Positions 1-8,985 of a stretch of 64,000 nucleotides of DNA are shown here, piece after piece. Every line of letters starts with the position of its first letter. The stretch's first letter is position 1. The DNA comes from Paenibacillus sp. FSL H3-0469 (GTDB taxonomy: Bacteria; Bacillota; Bacilli; Paenibacillales; Paenibacillaceae): contig NZ_CP150302.1 in assembly GCF_038051945.1 (NCBI RefSeq), forward strand, positions 248,001-312,000. The letters run 5' to 3'. The notes below the pieces were generated by a model. The model searched no databases, was not told the DNA's origin, and saw only the letters and a list, made by a program, of their open reading frames with translations. The translations under genes were made by a program, and so were the position numbers.

Positions 1-249
1 AAACGTTGAAAAGAAGATGTTGGATTCACTGAATACATACTCGAAGTTGCGCAGTGTCCATTCACGAGGCCAGATATAAATATCACCGCGGACAGAGTCA
101 TTCGCTTCATTGAACGATAGAGCAAACATATTCAGGAACGGATAGAGGGTAACAATGACCAAGAGAATCATGAAGATCGTATTGCATATATCGAAGATTC
201 GGTCACCAAGCGATGAATTCCGGTATGAATTGGTTTTGGATTTAGCCAT
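1..249 (-). CDS. LplC/YtcP-type carbohydrate ABC transporter permease (partial, N-terminus only)
   Basis: The minus-strand frame opens with ATG at 249 and runs off the left edge of the window, so only about 83 N-terminal residues are visible. An AGGAGGA ribosome binding site lies a few bases upstream. The visible part has a short polar N-terminus, then a membrane segment (roughly residues 20-40) followed by the Y-P-F-L-N region typical of the MalG/LplC half of sugar importers. It begins 17 bp after the LplB-type permease, so the two halves of one membrane channel are translated together. Family is clear from context; the substrate cannot be told. Confidence 0.85.
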   Translation of the reverse strand, partial: MAKSKTNSYRNSSLGDRIFDICNTIFMILLVIVTLYPFLNMFALSFNEANDSVRGDIYIWPREWTLRNFEYVFSESNIFFSTF

Positions 250-266
250 TACTTGTGTCCTCCTTT

Positions 267-1256
267 CTAGTACAATCTGCTTTCGCCCATACGCTTGGCG
301 ATATTATTGGCTGCGATCAAGAAGATGAAGCTGACCAGCGTCTTGAACATACCCGCTGCGGTGGCAAGCCCGAAGTTGTTCATCTGCATCCCGTACTTCA
401 GTACGAAGATATCCAGATTCTCCGAGTAGTCGAGGTTCATCCCGTTACCTAACAGGTACTGTGCCTCGAAGCCGGACTCCAGAATATGGCCCAGGTTCAT
501 GATCAGAATCAGAACGATAACCGGCTTGATACCCGGCAGGGTAATATAGAACATTCTTTGCAGACGGGATGCCCCGTCAATCTCAGCCGCTTCATATTGA
601 GAAGGGTCGATGGAGGTGATGGCTGCCAGATAGATGATGGTATTCCAGCCGACATTCTTCCAGACTTCCGTAACCCCGAGTATTCCCCAGAAGTACTTGC
701 CTTCGCCCAGCCACAGAATTGGATGATCAATAAGCTGCGCTTTGACCAGCAGCACATTGATGATCCCTTCCGGTGCCAGTGCCATCTGTACAATATTGGC
801 CGCTACGACCCAGGAAATGAAGTAAGGCAGGTAACTGATCGTCTGCACGGTGCGTTTGAAGAACACATTGCGCAGCTCATTCAGCAGTAGGGCCAGTACG
901 ATGGCCGTTACAAATCCGAGAACCAGGTTAATGGAGCTCATAACCAGAGTATTACGAAGGACGCGATAGAACTGCTGTTCCTGGAACAGGAATTTGAAAT
1001 TGTCCCAGCCGACCCACTTCTGGTCGAACAGATCCTTGGCTGGCTTGAATTTCTGAAAAGCAATCGTCCATCCCCATAGCGGGAGGTATTTGAATATAAT
1101 CACCCATAACAGAAAGGGCAATGACATCAGCATCAGCATTTTCTGTTTAGATAGCTCTTTAAAAAAGGTTTTGAAGCGCGAAGTACCGGTATTATTCGAT
1201 TTTGCCAACTGCACAGCGGTTTTTCCCACCTGTACCGTCCCCTTTCCAAGCTCCAT
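267..1256 (-). CDS. LplB-type carbohydrate ABC transporter permease
   Basis: Inner-membrane permease half of an oligosaccharide importer, 329 residues. It has a hydrophilic N-terminus of about 38 residues, about six membrane helices, and the cytoplasmic EAA loop near residues 218-240 (E-A-A-E-I-D-G-A-S followed by L-P) that contacts the ATPase. Length and composition match the LplB/YteP branch of the MalF family common in Paenibacillus. It sits between the solute-binding lipoprotein gene and the LplC-type permease, all on the minus strand. No ATPase gene is present; such systems usually share an MsmX-type ATPase encoded elsewhere. Substrate unknown; plant or microbial oligosaccharide is an inference. 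Confidence 0.93.
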   Translation of the reverse strand: MELGKGTVQVGKTAVQLAKSNNTGTSRFKTFFKELSKQKMLMLMSLPFLLWVIIFKYLPLWGWTIAFQKFKPAKDLFDQKWVGWDNFKFLFQEQQFYRVLRNTLVMSSINLVLGFVTAIVLALLLNELRNVFFKRTVQTISYLPYFISWVVAANIVQMALAPEGIINVLLVKAQLIDHPILWLGEGKYFWGILGVTEVWKNVGWNTIIYLAAITSIDPSQYEAAEIDGASRLQRMFYITLPGIKPVIVLILIMNLGHILESGFEAQYLLGNGMNLDYSENLDIFVLKYGMQMNNFGLATAAGMFKTLVSFIFLIAANNIAKRMGESRLY

Positions 1257-1283
1257 ATTCTCTCTTTGCTAACAAGTGTAGAA

Positions 1284-1314
1284 GGGAAAAGTGAAGGCAG
1301 GCTTCACTTTTCCC
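1284..1314 (-). terminator. Intercistronic hairpin between binding-protein and permease genes
   Basis: A 13-bp perfect stem (GGGAAAAGTGAAG at 1284-1296 paired with 1302-1314) lies between the stop of the solute-binding protein gene and the start of the permease. No run of T follows it on the minus strand, so it looks more like a 3'-end stabiliser or partial attenuator than a full terminator. Such a hairpin would allow more binding protein than permease to be made. Confidence 0.6.
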
Positions 1315-1346
1315 GGTTCATCATGCTGCATCTGGGAAGCGGACGC

Positions 1347-3026
1347 TTACCATTTGCCGTCGATGCGGTCCTTGATCTTGTTAGTCATGAATTCTTCGTA
1401 GCCCTTAGCATCGAGCTTGTTGTATTCGGCCAGGTATTCACTCCAGACCTTTTCAAATTGGCCAGGGGCAGCAAGCACCATACGAGGATAGTACTTCTGC
1501 TGCAAATCGCCGGCTCTCTGGCTGAAGAGCTGCTCAGGGGAGCCCGGTTCTTTCTCAATACTCCAGGCAGGGTACCATGGACGCTCTACCGGCTCGGCAT
1601 AGAAGTCGGAGAAGGTCTTCAGGTTGTATTTCTCCAGCAGTGTTTTGTCGCCATCTGTGTAGTTGATCGCTGCAACTTCCGGCTGGTTGAACGGAACGTG
1701 GGCGTTGCCGTCATCATACACGGAATTGTCGCCATAACGCGGCCATTCATAATCGAAATAAGCGAAGCCGAATTTACGTTTGAAATCATTGTCGTTGCGG
1801 TTTGTCAGCTGTTCTTCGCTCATCACCATACGGCCTTCAGCGTTCTTAGTGTAAGTTTCGCCTTCAATGCCCCACTCGACAAGCTTCTGGTTCTCATCGG
1901 TCAGCAGGTTGTCAAAATACTTGATGATGCGGACCGGATCTTTTGCGCTGACAGAGATACCCAGCCCGCGGTTGTTAACGAAGGACGGAGGATCAACATA
2001 AGCATCTTTAATGCCTTCGTCAAATACGATAGGAAGGGCAACGTAACGCAGATCGTCGTTACCGGCGGATCTCAGATTGTTCGTGGCGTCGTTGATCTGC
2101 CAGGAATAGTTGACATATCCGAGTACACGGCCGGAGGTCAGCTTCGCCAGATACTGGTCTTTGTTCGCTGTGAACGTCTCAGGGTCAACCAGACCCTTGC
2201 CGTTCATTTCGTTCAATTTAGCCAGCCAGCGCTTCTCATCTTCGGTTCCCTGGTACAGCTTGGCTTCATGAGACTCCATGTCCACCAGGACGGCGCCTTC
2301 ATTCGGATAACCGGCCAGATGCATAGGCTGGTTGGTGATGGTGAAGAATTCACCGGCTGTACCGGCGAAAGTAGCGAAGCCGATGGTGTCTTTACCATCC
2401 ACCTTAGGGTACTTAGCTTGGTATTTCTCAATCAGGTCAAAGTACTGGTCAAGCGTTTTCACTTCCGGGTAACCGAATTCCTTAAGGACGCGTCTCTGCA
2501 TCCAGAAGGTACTGCTTGGATCTGGCGGCGATAAGTATCCGTTTACATTTGCAGTGAAGGGAAGGATATAGATGTTGCCGTCTTCATTGGTGATCTTGTT
2601 CATATAATCGCCGTAGACACGCTTGATGTTAGGGCCATACTTCTCAATCAGATCATTGAGCGGAATGTATGCACCGGCATCGAGCAGCTTGGCGAGCTCG
2701 CCGACTGGAGAGATGACATCAGGATAATCGCCTCCGGCAATCATAACCCCGGACTTGGTGCTTCCATCGCCAACTACATATTCCATTTTCCAGTCTACGC
2801 CTGTCTGTTCCTGAAGCTTCTTACCGATGGTGGTATCACTGGCCATGGTATCCTTGTTGGCTCCGAAGCCGAAGTAAGTGAACGTTACCGGCTCAGTGCT
2901 TACCTCGCCGTCGTTGCCGCTGGCACTGTTCTTGTTCCCGTTGTTGCCGCCCGAGCAGCCGGCAATGAGGAGGGCTGAAGCCATAACAGCAGCCAGTCCG
3001 GTTTGCATCCATTTCTTTGTACGCAT
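1347..3026 (-). CDS. Extracellular solute-binding lipoprotein of the LplA type (family 1 binding protein)
   Basis: Captures the sugar outside the cell and hands it to the two downstream permeases. The 559-residue protein opens with a lipoprotein signal: positive start, hydrophobic stretch and lipobox L-I-A-G-C with Cys24 as the lipidated residue. The mature part begins with a Gly/Asn/Ser linker, then a two-lobed binding fold at the usual length for LplA-like proteins. The RBS AAGGGGATATGA precedes the ATG. The gene follows yesM by 122 bp and has its own likely promoter, so the two-component system probably controls it. The ligand is not visible from sequence. Confidence 0.93.
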   Translation of the reverse strand: MRTKKWMQTGLAAVMASALLIAGCSGGNNGNKNSASGNDGEVSTEPVTFTYFGFGANKDTMASDTTIGKKLQEQTGVDWKMEYVVGDGSTKSGVMIAGGDYPDVISPVGELAKLLDAGAYIPLNDLIEKYGPNIKRVYGDYMNKITNEDGNIYILPFTANVNGYLSPPDPSSTFWMQRRVLKEFGYPEVKTLDQYFDLIEKYQAKYPKVDGKDTIGFATFAGTAGEFFTITNQPMHLAGYPNEGAVLVDMESHEAKLYQGTEDEKRWLAKLNEMNGKGLVDPETFTANKDQYLAKLTSGRVLGYVNYSWQINDATNNLRSAGNDDLRYVALPIVFDEGIKDAYVDPPSFVNNRGLGISVSAKDPVRIIKYFDNLLTDENQKLVEWGIEGETYTKNAEGRMVMSEEQLTNRNDNDFKRKFGFAYFDYEWPRYGDNSVYDDGNAHVPFNQPEVAAINYTDGDKTLLEKYNLKTFSDFYAEPVERPWYPAWSIEKEPGSPEQLFSQRAGDLQQKYYPRMVLAAPGQFEKVWSEYLAEYNKLDAKGYEEFMTNKIKDRIDGKW

Positions 3027-3068
3027 TTCATATCCCCTTTCTTTACTTTGTGCTATTGAACATCCTCA

Positions 3069-3090
3069 TTATAAAAGAAAGCGTTTAACT
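3069..3090 (-). promoter_or_regulatory. Candidate promoter -10 and cre-like site upstream of the binding-protein gene
   Basis: On the minus strand a TATAAT hexamer (complement of 3069-3074) is preceded by TTAAACGCTTTC, which keeps the AACG core of a CcpA (cre) site but has about three mismatches to the full consensus. Position upstream of a sugar-importer gene fits catabolite repression, but the site is imperfect and the -35 is poor. Confidence 0.35.
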
Positions 3091-3148
3091 TTGTTACAGG
3101 GCAAACCTTAGATCAGTCTTTGAATAATTAAGGTATACCCTATATTTA

Positions 3149-4891
3149 TTATTTGTTATCCAGAGGCAACCGCAGCAAAATGCGGGTTCCCGCTCCGGGC
3201 TCGCTCGTGATGGAGAAGGTGAACGATTCCCCGTAGGTGATCCTCAGCCGGGTGATTACATTCTTCATCCCGATTGAATCCCCCATGGCGGTCTCATCGT
3301 CCAGATAATGCATAAGCTCACTGATTTTCTCCTGGTCCATGCCCACGCCGTTATCTGCAATGACGAAGACAATCTGCCCGTTCTCCTGGGCGATCTGGAT
3401 ATTGATATACCCGATGCCGGCTATATTCTCAATTCCGTGAATACTGGCGTTCTCCACATACGGAAGGAAGGCCATCTTCGGAATTTCAATGTTCAGCAGC
3501 GACTGGTCTACCTCGATGTGATATTCAAGCTTGTTGTCGAAGCGGTATTTCTGAATCTCCAGGAAGCTCTCGATTAATTCCAGCTCCTCGCGGATCGTAA
3601 CGAAGCTGCTCTTCCATGTGATTGATTTGCGGAAAATTTTCGCCATGTTCTGAATCGTCCGCGCCGTCTGGGTCTCACCCTTCATCATACTGCGCATCCG
3701 GATCGTCTCCAGCGCATTGAACAGGAAATGAGGGTTGATCTGACTGTGCAGCGCATGCAGCTGGGCCTGCCGCTGCCGGAGTTCCAGCTCCTTCTTCTGT
3801 ATTTCTGCAACATATACATCATTGATCAGGTTCTCAATGCGTTTACTCATCCGGTTGAACTCAACGGTAAGCTCGCCAATCTCATCCCGCTCCAGGTGGT
3901 AGGGGATGAGTCCGAAGTTTTTGTCTTTTACAGACTTCATATGCCTCAGAATGTTCTTAATACGCGTGTGAATAGAACGGGACATGATCATAATTACGAT
4001 GGTAGGAACCAGGAAGTTAATACCGGCGAACCAGAGGATAAATTGCCCGGATTGTCTGACGTCAGACAAAATAAGGGTCTCATCCAGGACGCCGTAAATC
4101 GACCAGCCGCTTAGATAGCGGTTATTCTGGTAGGTTTTGTCGATTACAATGGCCTGCTTAGGCTTGGGAATCTCAGTTGGGGTCAGGGTATGCGCCGCAG
4201 TAATCAGCCCGCTGGGCTGACCGCTGGAGAGACGGCCGAAGCGGGCCTGGCCCGACGGGTCAAGAATATAGAAATCACCGCTGAAGCTGGATAAATCCAG
4301 AATCTGCCGGATATAGTTCATGTTCAGGTCAATTTTGAGCACATGCTCGTAGGTCTCCAGCCTGCGGTCGGTAAGGCGCTGGATCACGCTGATGCTGTCG
4401 GGCGTTACATAGAGATGAGGGTGAGTGTTGCTGAACTTACTGATCTGCTTATACCAGTCCTGCTCGCGCATGCTGTCCTCCAGCTTAATGATATGGGCTG
4501 AGGCCAGAACGGTTGGATTGTCGGTCATAATCACCGAGGAGCTCAGCACCTTGTTCTCTTTGTCGGTCCGGTTGAACAGATTCGATATGGCGTTCAGCGA
4601 CTCCACATAGCGGTCTGTTGAAGCATAGGTGGTATTCAGATGCTGGATCAGCTGCCGGTCAATAGAGTAGAGGTAGGACATGCCTGCAGCATCTTCAATG
4701 ACGGTCCTCAGCTCAGCCTGCAGCAGATTCATCGCCTGCTCGGCATCCGCGGTCTTCTGATTCTTGATATTGGCGGTGGTCACCTGATAGAACATTACAT
4801 TGGTCAGGATGATCGGGATGAACACGCATACAATGTAGATGACAATCAGCTTGCTTCTAAGCTTCATATGATTCAGACGGAAGTTGAACAC
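3149..4891 (-). CDS. yesM: YesM-type sensor histidine kinase
   Basis: Membrane sensor kinase, 580 residues, partner of the YesN-type regulator 18 bp upstream. The order is: TM1 (about 13-33), extracytoplasmic sensor region, TM2 (about 283-305), HAMP linker, coiled segment, His_kinase domain with the phospho-accepting box S-Q-I-N-P-H-F-L-F-N, and an HATPase domain with N-box and the G-box D-N-G-V-G-M. The start chosen is a GTG with AAGGAGG upstream; an ATG about eight codons further in is an alternative. Its position between yesN and the importer genes indicates it senses the imported sugar or an envelope signal tied to it (inference). Confidence 0.93.
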   Translation of the reverse strand: MFNFRLNHMKLRSKLIVIYIVCVFIPIILTNVMFYQVTTANIKNQKTADAEQAMNLLQAELRTVIEDAAGMSYLYSIDRQLIQHLNTTYASTDRYVESLNAISNLFNRTDKENKVLSSSVIMTDNPTVLASAHIIKLEDSMREQDWYKQISKFSNTHPHLYVTPDSISVIQRLTDRRLETYEHVLKIDLNMNYIRQILDLSSFSGDFYILDPSGQARFGRLSSGQPSGLITAAHTLTPTEIPKPKQAIVIDKTYQNNRYLSGWSIYGVLDETLILSDVRQSGQFILWFAGINFLVPTIVIMIMSRSIHTRIKNILRHMKSVKDKNFGLIPYHLERDEIGELTVEFNRMSKRIENLINDVYVAEIQKKELELRQRQAQLHALHSQINPHFLFNALETIRMRSMMKGETQTARTIQNMAKIFRKSITWKSSFVTIREELELIESFLEIQKYRFDNKLEYHIEVDQSLLNIEIPKMAFLPYVENASIHGIENIAGIGYINIQIAQENGQIVFVIADNGVGMDQEKISELMHYLDDETAMGDSIGMKNVITRLRITYGESFTFSITSEPGAGTRILLRLPLDNK

Positions 4892-4909
4892 GGCAGGGAG
4901 CCTCCTTAT

Positions 4910-6472
4910 TTACTGCCCAATCATCATATTGCGATAATCGGTTGGCGTCATATTCTCAAGCTTTTCAAACTGGGTGGCAAAATAATCCGCATTCTGGAAG
5001 CCGACCAGCTCCGCGATTTCGTACATCCGCTTCTTGGTTTGCCGCAGCAGGCGTTTGGCCTCCTCAATCCGCAGGGTCAGCAGGTATTCATTGAAATACA
5101 CTCCGTAGGTTTTGCGGAATAACTGTCCAAGATAGACAGGGTTCATATCGAAATCGGCGGCAATACCCTTGAGGTAGATATTTTCACGGTAATGCCCGTC
5201 GATGTATTTTTTGATTTTTTCAATATTGCCCTCGCTCTTGCCGCCGCGCTTCTCTGCGATATATTCTGCGGCTTCGGCGATAAACTGCTGGAATATCTGC
5301 TTCAGCTGATTCAGATTTCGGTACTTCAGCGGCCAGTTGAGCAGCTCATGCATCCATTGCAGCGTATTCTCGTCACCTTCGAGCTGCCGGATAATATTAA
5401 TGATGGCAATCATGCTGCGCCGGATCGTGTTCGTCACCGCTCCGGGGGCGAAGTGGCGCTCTTGGAACAGGGTGAAGATAGCGTCCACAGTTGAGCTGTA
5501 ACCCTTGTTGTCATTGGCTTCGACCTCGTAAATCAGCTTGCTGTGCAATCCTTCATCGATGTCGAAATAGTATAAGGGCAGCTCCAGCAGCTCGTCCGCC
5601 ATATAAATGCCTTCGAAGCCGGCGGCAAAACGGTACTGGAGGCATTGCTCGGCACTGGTCCCGGAGTCTGCAATCTGCTTGAGATGGCTTACCGTCCGGC
5701 CAACGAACAAAGCGATGCTTGTTCCAAGCTCCCGCTCCAGTGCATCCAGCATTGTGCGGTAGCCTCCCCACGGGGATGGATTAGGATCATCGGCCCAATG
5801 GCCGGGCACGATCACCCCGTATTGATTGTTAGTGCGTACATGAAGGAGCAGAGTCTGAGCCTCTTGGCGGAAATAACGCAGCAGCGAGTCCTTCAGTGCA
5901 GGCAGGTAATCGACTTCTCCGGCGGGGAGCTGATCCTGCATTTCTGCGATGAGATACGTATAGGAAGAGGTGAGAGGAAGCTCCAGCGCGTAGGCGATCC
6001 GCCCCATGACCTGATCATCAGGTTCTGTCTGCAGCAGGCTTTCGATGACCGTCTCAACCAGAGGCTTTTCACGGGTAATGGAGAGGAGCTGTTTCTTGTT
6101 CAGTATATGGGCGATTTTGCTGAGCGCAACCGCAAGCTCCTGTTCGTCAACCGGCTTGAGGATATAATCGGACACATTGTACCGGAAGGCTTGCTGGGCA
6201 TAGGAGAAGTCGGCATATCCGCTCAAAATAATAAAAATCGGCTCCTGCACAAGCTCCGTCTTCACTTTCTTGATCAGTTCCAGCCCGTCCAGCACTGGCA
6301 TACGGATATCGGCAATCACCAGCTCCGGGTTCAATTGTTCAATCAGGGTAAGCGCTTGCTCCCCATTCTCGGCTTCACCGCAAATTTCGAATTGCGGCGA
6401 GCATTCGCTTAAGATCCGGATCAAGCCCTTCCGCACAAAAACTTCATCATCTACAATCAGCACCTTATACAA
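4910..6472 (-). CDS. yesN: YesN-type response regulator with AraC DNA-binding domain
   Basis: 520 residues. The N-terminal receiver domain (1-120) has the acidic pair D8/D9, phospho-acceptor Asp55 in I-A-D-I-R-M-P and a conserved Lys in Y-I-L-K-P. A long central region of unknown role follows (about 130-400), and the C-terminus (about 415-515) is a two-helix-turn-helix AraC domain ending Y-R-N-M-M. It is the first gene of the minus-strand cluster and probably activates the downstream binding-protein and permease genes when phosphorylated by YesM. Length is usual for the YesN family. Specific DNA targets are not visible. Confidence 0.93.
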   Translation of the reverse strand: MYKVLIVDDEVFVRKGLIRILSECSPQFEICGEAENGEQALTLIEQLNPELVIADIRMPVLDGLELIKKVKTELVQEPIFIILSGYADFSYAQQAFRYNVSDYILKPVDEQELAVALSKIAHILNKKQLLSITREKPLVETVIESLLQTEPDDQVMGRIAYALELPLTSSYTYLIAEMQDQLPAGEVDYLPALKDSLLRYFRQEAQTLLLHVRTNNQYGVIVPGHWADDPNPSPWGGYRTMLDALERELGTSIALFVGRTVSHLKQIADSGTSAEQCLQYRFAAGFEGIYMADELLELPLYYFDIDEGLHSKLIYEVEANDNKGYSSTVDAIFTLFQERHFAPGAVTNTIRRSMIAIINIIRQLEGDENTLQWMHELLNWPLKYRNLNQLKQIFQQFIAEAAEYIAEKRGGKSEGNIEKIKKYIDGHYRENIYLKGIAADFDMNPVYLGQLFRKTYGVYFNEYLLTLRIEEAKRLLRQTKKRMYEIAELVGFQNADYFATQFEKLENMTPTDYRNMMIGQ

Positions 6473-6683
6473 TGGACTTCCTCCTTGGGGTTATTCTGGA
6501 TTGCTTGGTCCTGTTCCATCCTCGGTCAAGCCGCAGTGTGATCATTATAAGCTAATTTCCTGACAGAATTCGAGTGGAAACGACTTTTTATTCTAGCACC
6601 TGCTGGAAAATCTCTTCAACACGAAGAGCCTGCATCGTTTGACACAGGTTGTTCGGTATTGTATTTTCCGCTATGCGCTTAGT

Positions 6684-6869
6684 TTATTTGTCATTCTGCA
6701 GGAGATGCGGGGGCAGCGGATGCTGATGCTGCACCAGCTCGGCTGCCCGGGTCTGAACATTCGCCAGTTCAGCTGAATATTCATCCGTCCACAGATCTCC
6801 CCTGGCCAGACGTTCCTTCAATTCGCAAATACAATGCGCCAGAGCGAGGTGTGCGGGCCGACTGAGCAA
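6684..6869 (-). CDS. Small hypothetical protein, TTG start, weak case
   Basis: A 61-residue frame with codon use like its neighbours (many CTG, CAG, GCC, CCG codons) and an amphipathic helix pattern in the first 45 residues. The only start is TTG, just after an in-frame TAG, and no clear ribosome binding site precedes it. I do not recognise a family. It may be real or the decayed tail of a longer gene. Confidence 0.35.
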   Translation of the reverse strand: MLSRPAHLALAHCICELKERLARGDLWTDEYSAELANVQTRAAELVQHQHPLPPHLLQNDK

Positions 6870-6971
6870 GGTGTACGTGGTGCTATTCTAATGATATCCT
6901 GCCGTATATGGGAGCATCCGTCCGAATGTTTACGAACCCTGTCTGCTGAGTTAGTCTCTTCTAAGCTCAGT

Positions 6972-7022
6972 ACGGCTCACCCTGTGTAAGCCCGGCTGCT
7001 CCGCATTGGGTGAGCCGGTTCT
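6972..7022. terminator. Hairpin upstream of the small coiled protein gene
   Basis: A 10-bp stem, CGGCTCACCC at 6973-6982 with its complement at 7008-7017, loop about 25 nt, followed by a short T-rich stretch on the plus strand. No plus-strand gene feeds it clearly, so it may insulate the next promoter (TATAAT near 7030). Confidence 0.45.
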
Positions 7023-7060
7023 TTCCCGTATAATAGTAGACGTTACGCCGGAAGTCATAT

Positions 7061-7366
7061 TTGAGCGTACCCCGGCGTATGAACTCTAAGCATCAGGAAG
7101 GGAATGAAGAAACGTTGACTTATACGAAACTGTTGGAACGAAAAGGGGAAATTCTCAAGCGAACCGTGGAAACCTGGATCATGAAAGAGAATCGTGACGG
7201 GCTGGACCGTCAAGAAGCCCATATCTACAGGAATATGGTCAAGGAGCTTCATCAGAATGAGCAGGAACTGAATGTGGCGCGTGTGGAGGAACTGGATAAG
7301 AGCCCGGATTCGGACACGGATGGAGCAGCTTCCGCGCAGAGAGAGCTTGTATCGCAGGGTGTGTGA
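7061..7366 (+). CDS. Small hypothetical helical protein
   Basis: The frame has a TTG start at 7061, an ATG at 7079 and another TTG at 7115. The sequence AGGAAGGG lies 12 bp before the last, so the protein could be 101, 95 or 83 residues. The body is strongly helical and charged (K-L-L-E-R-K, then a region rich in E, H, N, Q) and the tail is acidic and disordered. No known domain is recognised and no membrane segment is present. A TATAAT-like -10 near 7030 and a strong terminator after the stop make it a single-gene transcript. Confidence 0.6.
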   Translation: MSVPRRMNSKHQEGNEETLTYTKLLERKGEILKRTVETWIMKENRDGLDRQEAHIYRNMVKELHQNEQELNVARVEELDKSPDSDTDGAASAQRELVSQGV

Positions 7367-7412
7367 AACCGACAGCGAGAAAAGTTGTGTTTATACTAAC
7401 TAATATAATGGA

Positions 7413-7454
7413 AAAAGCCGTCCGGAATTCGCGTTAGCGAAGCGGGCGGCTTTT
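7413..7454. terminator. Bidirectional Rho-independent terminator
   Basis: AAAAGCCGTCCG on the left pairs with CGGGCGGCTTTT on the right (one wobble), with A and T runs at both ends. It can serve the plus-strand small gene ending at 7366 and the minus-strand gene ending at 7475. Confidence 0.8.
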
Positions 7455-7474
7455 CGCTGTGAATAAACTTCATG

Positions 7475-7843
7475 TCAAGGCAGCTTGATCCGGTAACAGC
7501 TTGCAGCAGTCACTTCAGTGCCCTTGGTCGTAGCGAAAGTATAGTGATCGCTGAAGGAGAAACGAATTCCGCTGCGAGTCACCCAATTACCGCTCACAGC
7601 AGCGATTTTGCCGTGGGAGATGGCGTGTTCAATCGTCAGCGCAGTGAGCTCTGGAACTGATGCTGACTTCTGGAGAACGGCAGATAACGGATAATGTTCA
7701 CTGCCTACAAGTTCTACAGTAGAATTGTCGGTAAGCAGATGGCTTAATGTCTTGGTATCTCCAGTAATAAGAGCAACTGCTAAATCCTCAGCCAGCTTGT
7801 TCTTCGGTGAATTTCCGCACATGCCGCTTAATTGAATTTCCAT
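7475..7843 (-). CDS. NTF2-like / SnoaL-type hypothetical protein
   Basis: 122-residue soluble protein. The order helix, helix, D-N-S-T-V-E-L-V-G strand, then L-T-A-L-T-I-E-H and a C-terminal pair of strands resembles the small alpha+beta barrel of NTF2-like proteins, a fold used for ligand binding or small-molecule catalysis. AAAGGAGG precedes the ATG. No catalytic residues can be assigned. It is 39 bp downstream of the FGE-like gene on the same strand and may be co-transcribed. Function unknown. Confidence 0.7.
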   Translation of the reverse strand: MEIQLSGMCGNSPKNKLAEDLAVALITGDTKTLSHLLTDNSTVELVGSEHYPLSAVLQKSASVPELTALTIEHAISHGKIAAVSGNWVTRSGIRFSFSDHYTFATTKGTEVTAASCYRIKLP

Positions 7844-7882
7844 AGCTTGTGTGCCTCCTTTGACAGTGTTTGAGCGAATGGC

Positions 7883-8782
7883 CTACAGCCTCACAACCCG
7901 CCGGTACACCAGGCAATCCAGCAGATCCTCCCATTCCAGCTCGCTCTCATAAGGGTCGCGGAAAGCAGTGGCGGTTGGGAGATACCCGAGAGCAACGCCC
8001 TGGCCGCCGTGCAGATTGCAGCCGCCGTCGCCGCCTTTACCTGTGATGCCGCCCTCAGTGAGGACCAGTTCCTTCTTATAGGGATCGCCGGGGAAACATA
8101 GCCCAAACCCATTCGGCTGCTCCAGCGGATACGGGTCGGAAGTATTGCCCTCAGCTGCTCGGGATACATGCCTGAGACGCATGGATTCGTCAATCTCGTC
8201 ACCCCATGGGAACAGCGTCCGGGCGCCTGCGCCGTACAGATACTCCCATTCATCCTCAGTCGGCAGGGCGAAGCCCTCTGGCAGCTCCGCTTCGGACCAT
8301 TCCTCGAACGATTCGCTGTCGTCGAACAGGAACACTACGACCTGATCACCTTCCCGTTCCAGCCGGAAATACTGGGAGTACTCATAGCTGGTGTGCGGCC
8401 CCTGCCGGAATTCCTCGATAGCCTGAAGGACATCCTCGTCCTCTTCCGGGTCCAGCCGGTCCAGCGGACACTCATACCAGCCTGCCGAAGCAGGCTGGCG
8501 CTGCACGAGCAATGGCCCGATCACAGCTTCGCGGACGGGAGACATCTCCGCATACATATGTAACTCTGAACGGCCCAGGGTCACCGAGCCGCCAGGCACG
8601 TACACATATTCACTGCCCTCGTACTTGAATACCCCTGTTTCCAGTGACTGGCCGTAACGTTCGAACCTCTCTAACCGCAGCCATTTGAAGCCGGCGGGCA
8701 ACCGCTTAATCAGCTCTTGCATCGCGGTTTGCTTCTCTTCTACCGTTAATTGCCCCCACCCGGCACGGTCCCATGCTACCAT
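7883..8782 (-). CDS. Formylglycine-generating-enzyme-like (SUMF1/EgtB fold) protein
   Basis: 299 residues. The centre and C-terminus carry the marks of the FGE-sulfatase fold: Y-V-P-G-G-S-V-T-L-G near residue 60, F-A-L-P-T-E-D-E-W-E-Y near 175, F-P-W-G-D-E shortly after, and glycine-rich C-terminal segments ending with F-R-D-P. Family members oxidise sulfatase cysteines, act in ergothioneine synthesis, or bind non-catalytically. The paired Cys of true FGE enzymes is not evident, so a non-sulfatase role is likely. No sulfatase gene lies nearby. GGGAGGAGAGG precedes the ATG. Function remains open. Confidence 0.7.
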   Translation of the reverse strand: MVAWDRAGWGQLTVEEKQTAMQELIKRLPAGFKWLRLERFERYGQSLETGVFKYEGSEYVYVPGGSVTLGRSELHMYAEMSPVREAVIGPLLVQRQPASAGWYECPLDRLDPEEDEDVLQAIEEFRQGPHTSYEYSQYFRLEREGDQVVVFLFDDSESFEEWSEAELPEGFALPTEDEWEYLYGAGARTLFPWGDEIDESMRLRHVSRAAEGNTSDPYPLEQPNGFGLCFPGDPYKKELVLTEGGITGKGGDGGCNLHGGQGVALGYLPTATAFRDPYESELEWEDLLDCLVYRRVVRL

Positions 8783-8985
8783 ATCATCCTCTCCTCCCGG
8801 GAATCGGCATTATCAGCCTCTTTACTGTCATTGTAATGGACAGCCCGGGTACTGGCAAACCCGACGGGAATGCTGCCGGGCACACCTGTTAGATAGCATC
8901 CATTTATAACCTGTCCTTATTGTCTGCGTGGTCATATAATAATTCAGGTTGGAACATTAATACATAGACAAAGAGGGATAGAAGT

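Noticed and set aside
1266..2534. 422-codon plus-strand frame
   Set aside because: Antisense of the solute-binding protein gene, which has a signal peptide, RBS and clear family; the plus frame is a codon-bias shadow.
3069..3090. Confident CcpA (cre) site
   Set aside because: Three mismatches to the consensus; listed only as a weak candidate.
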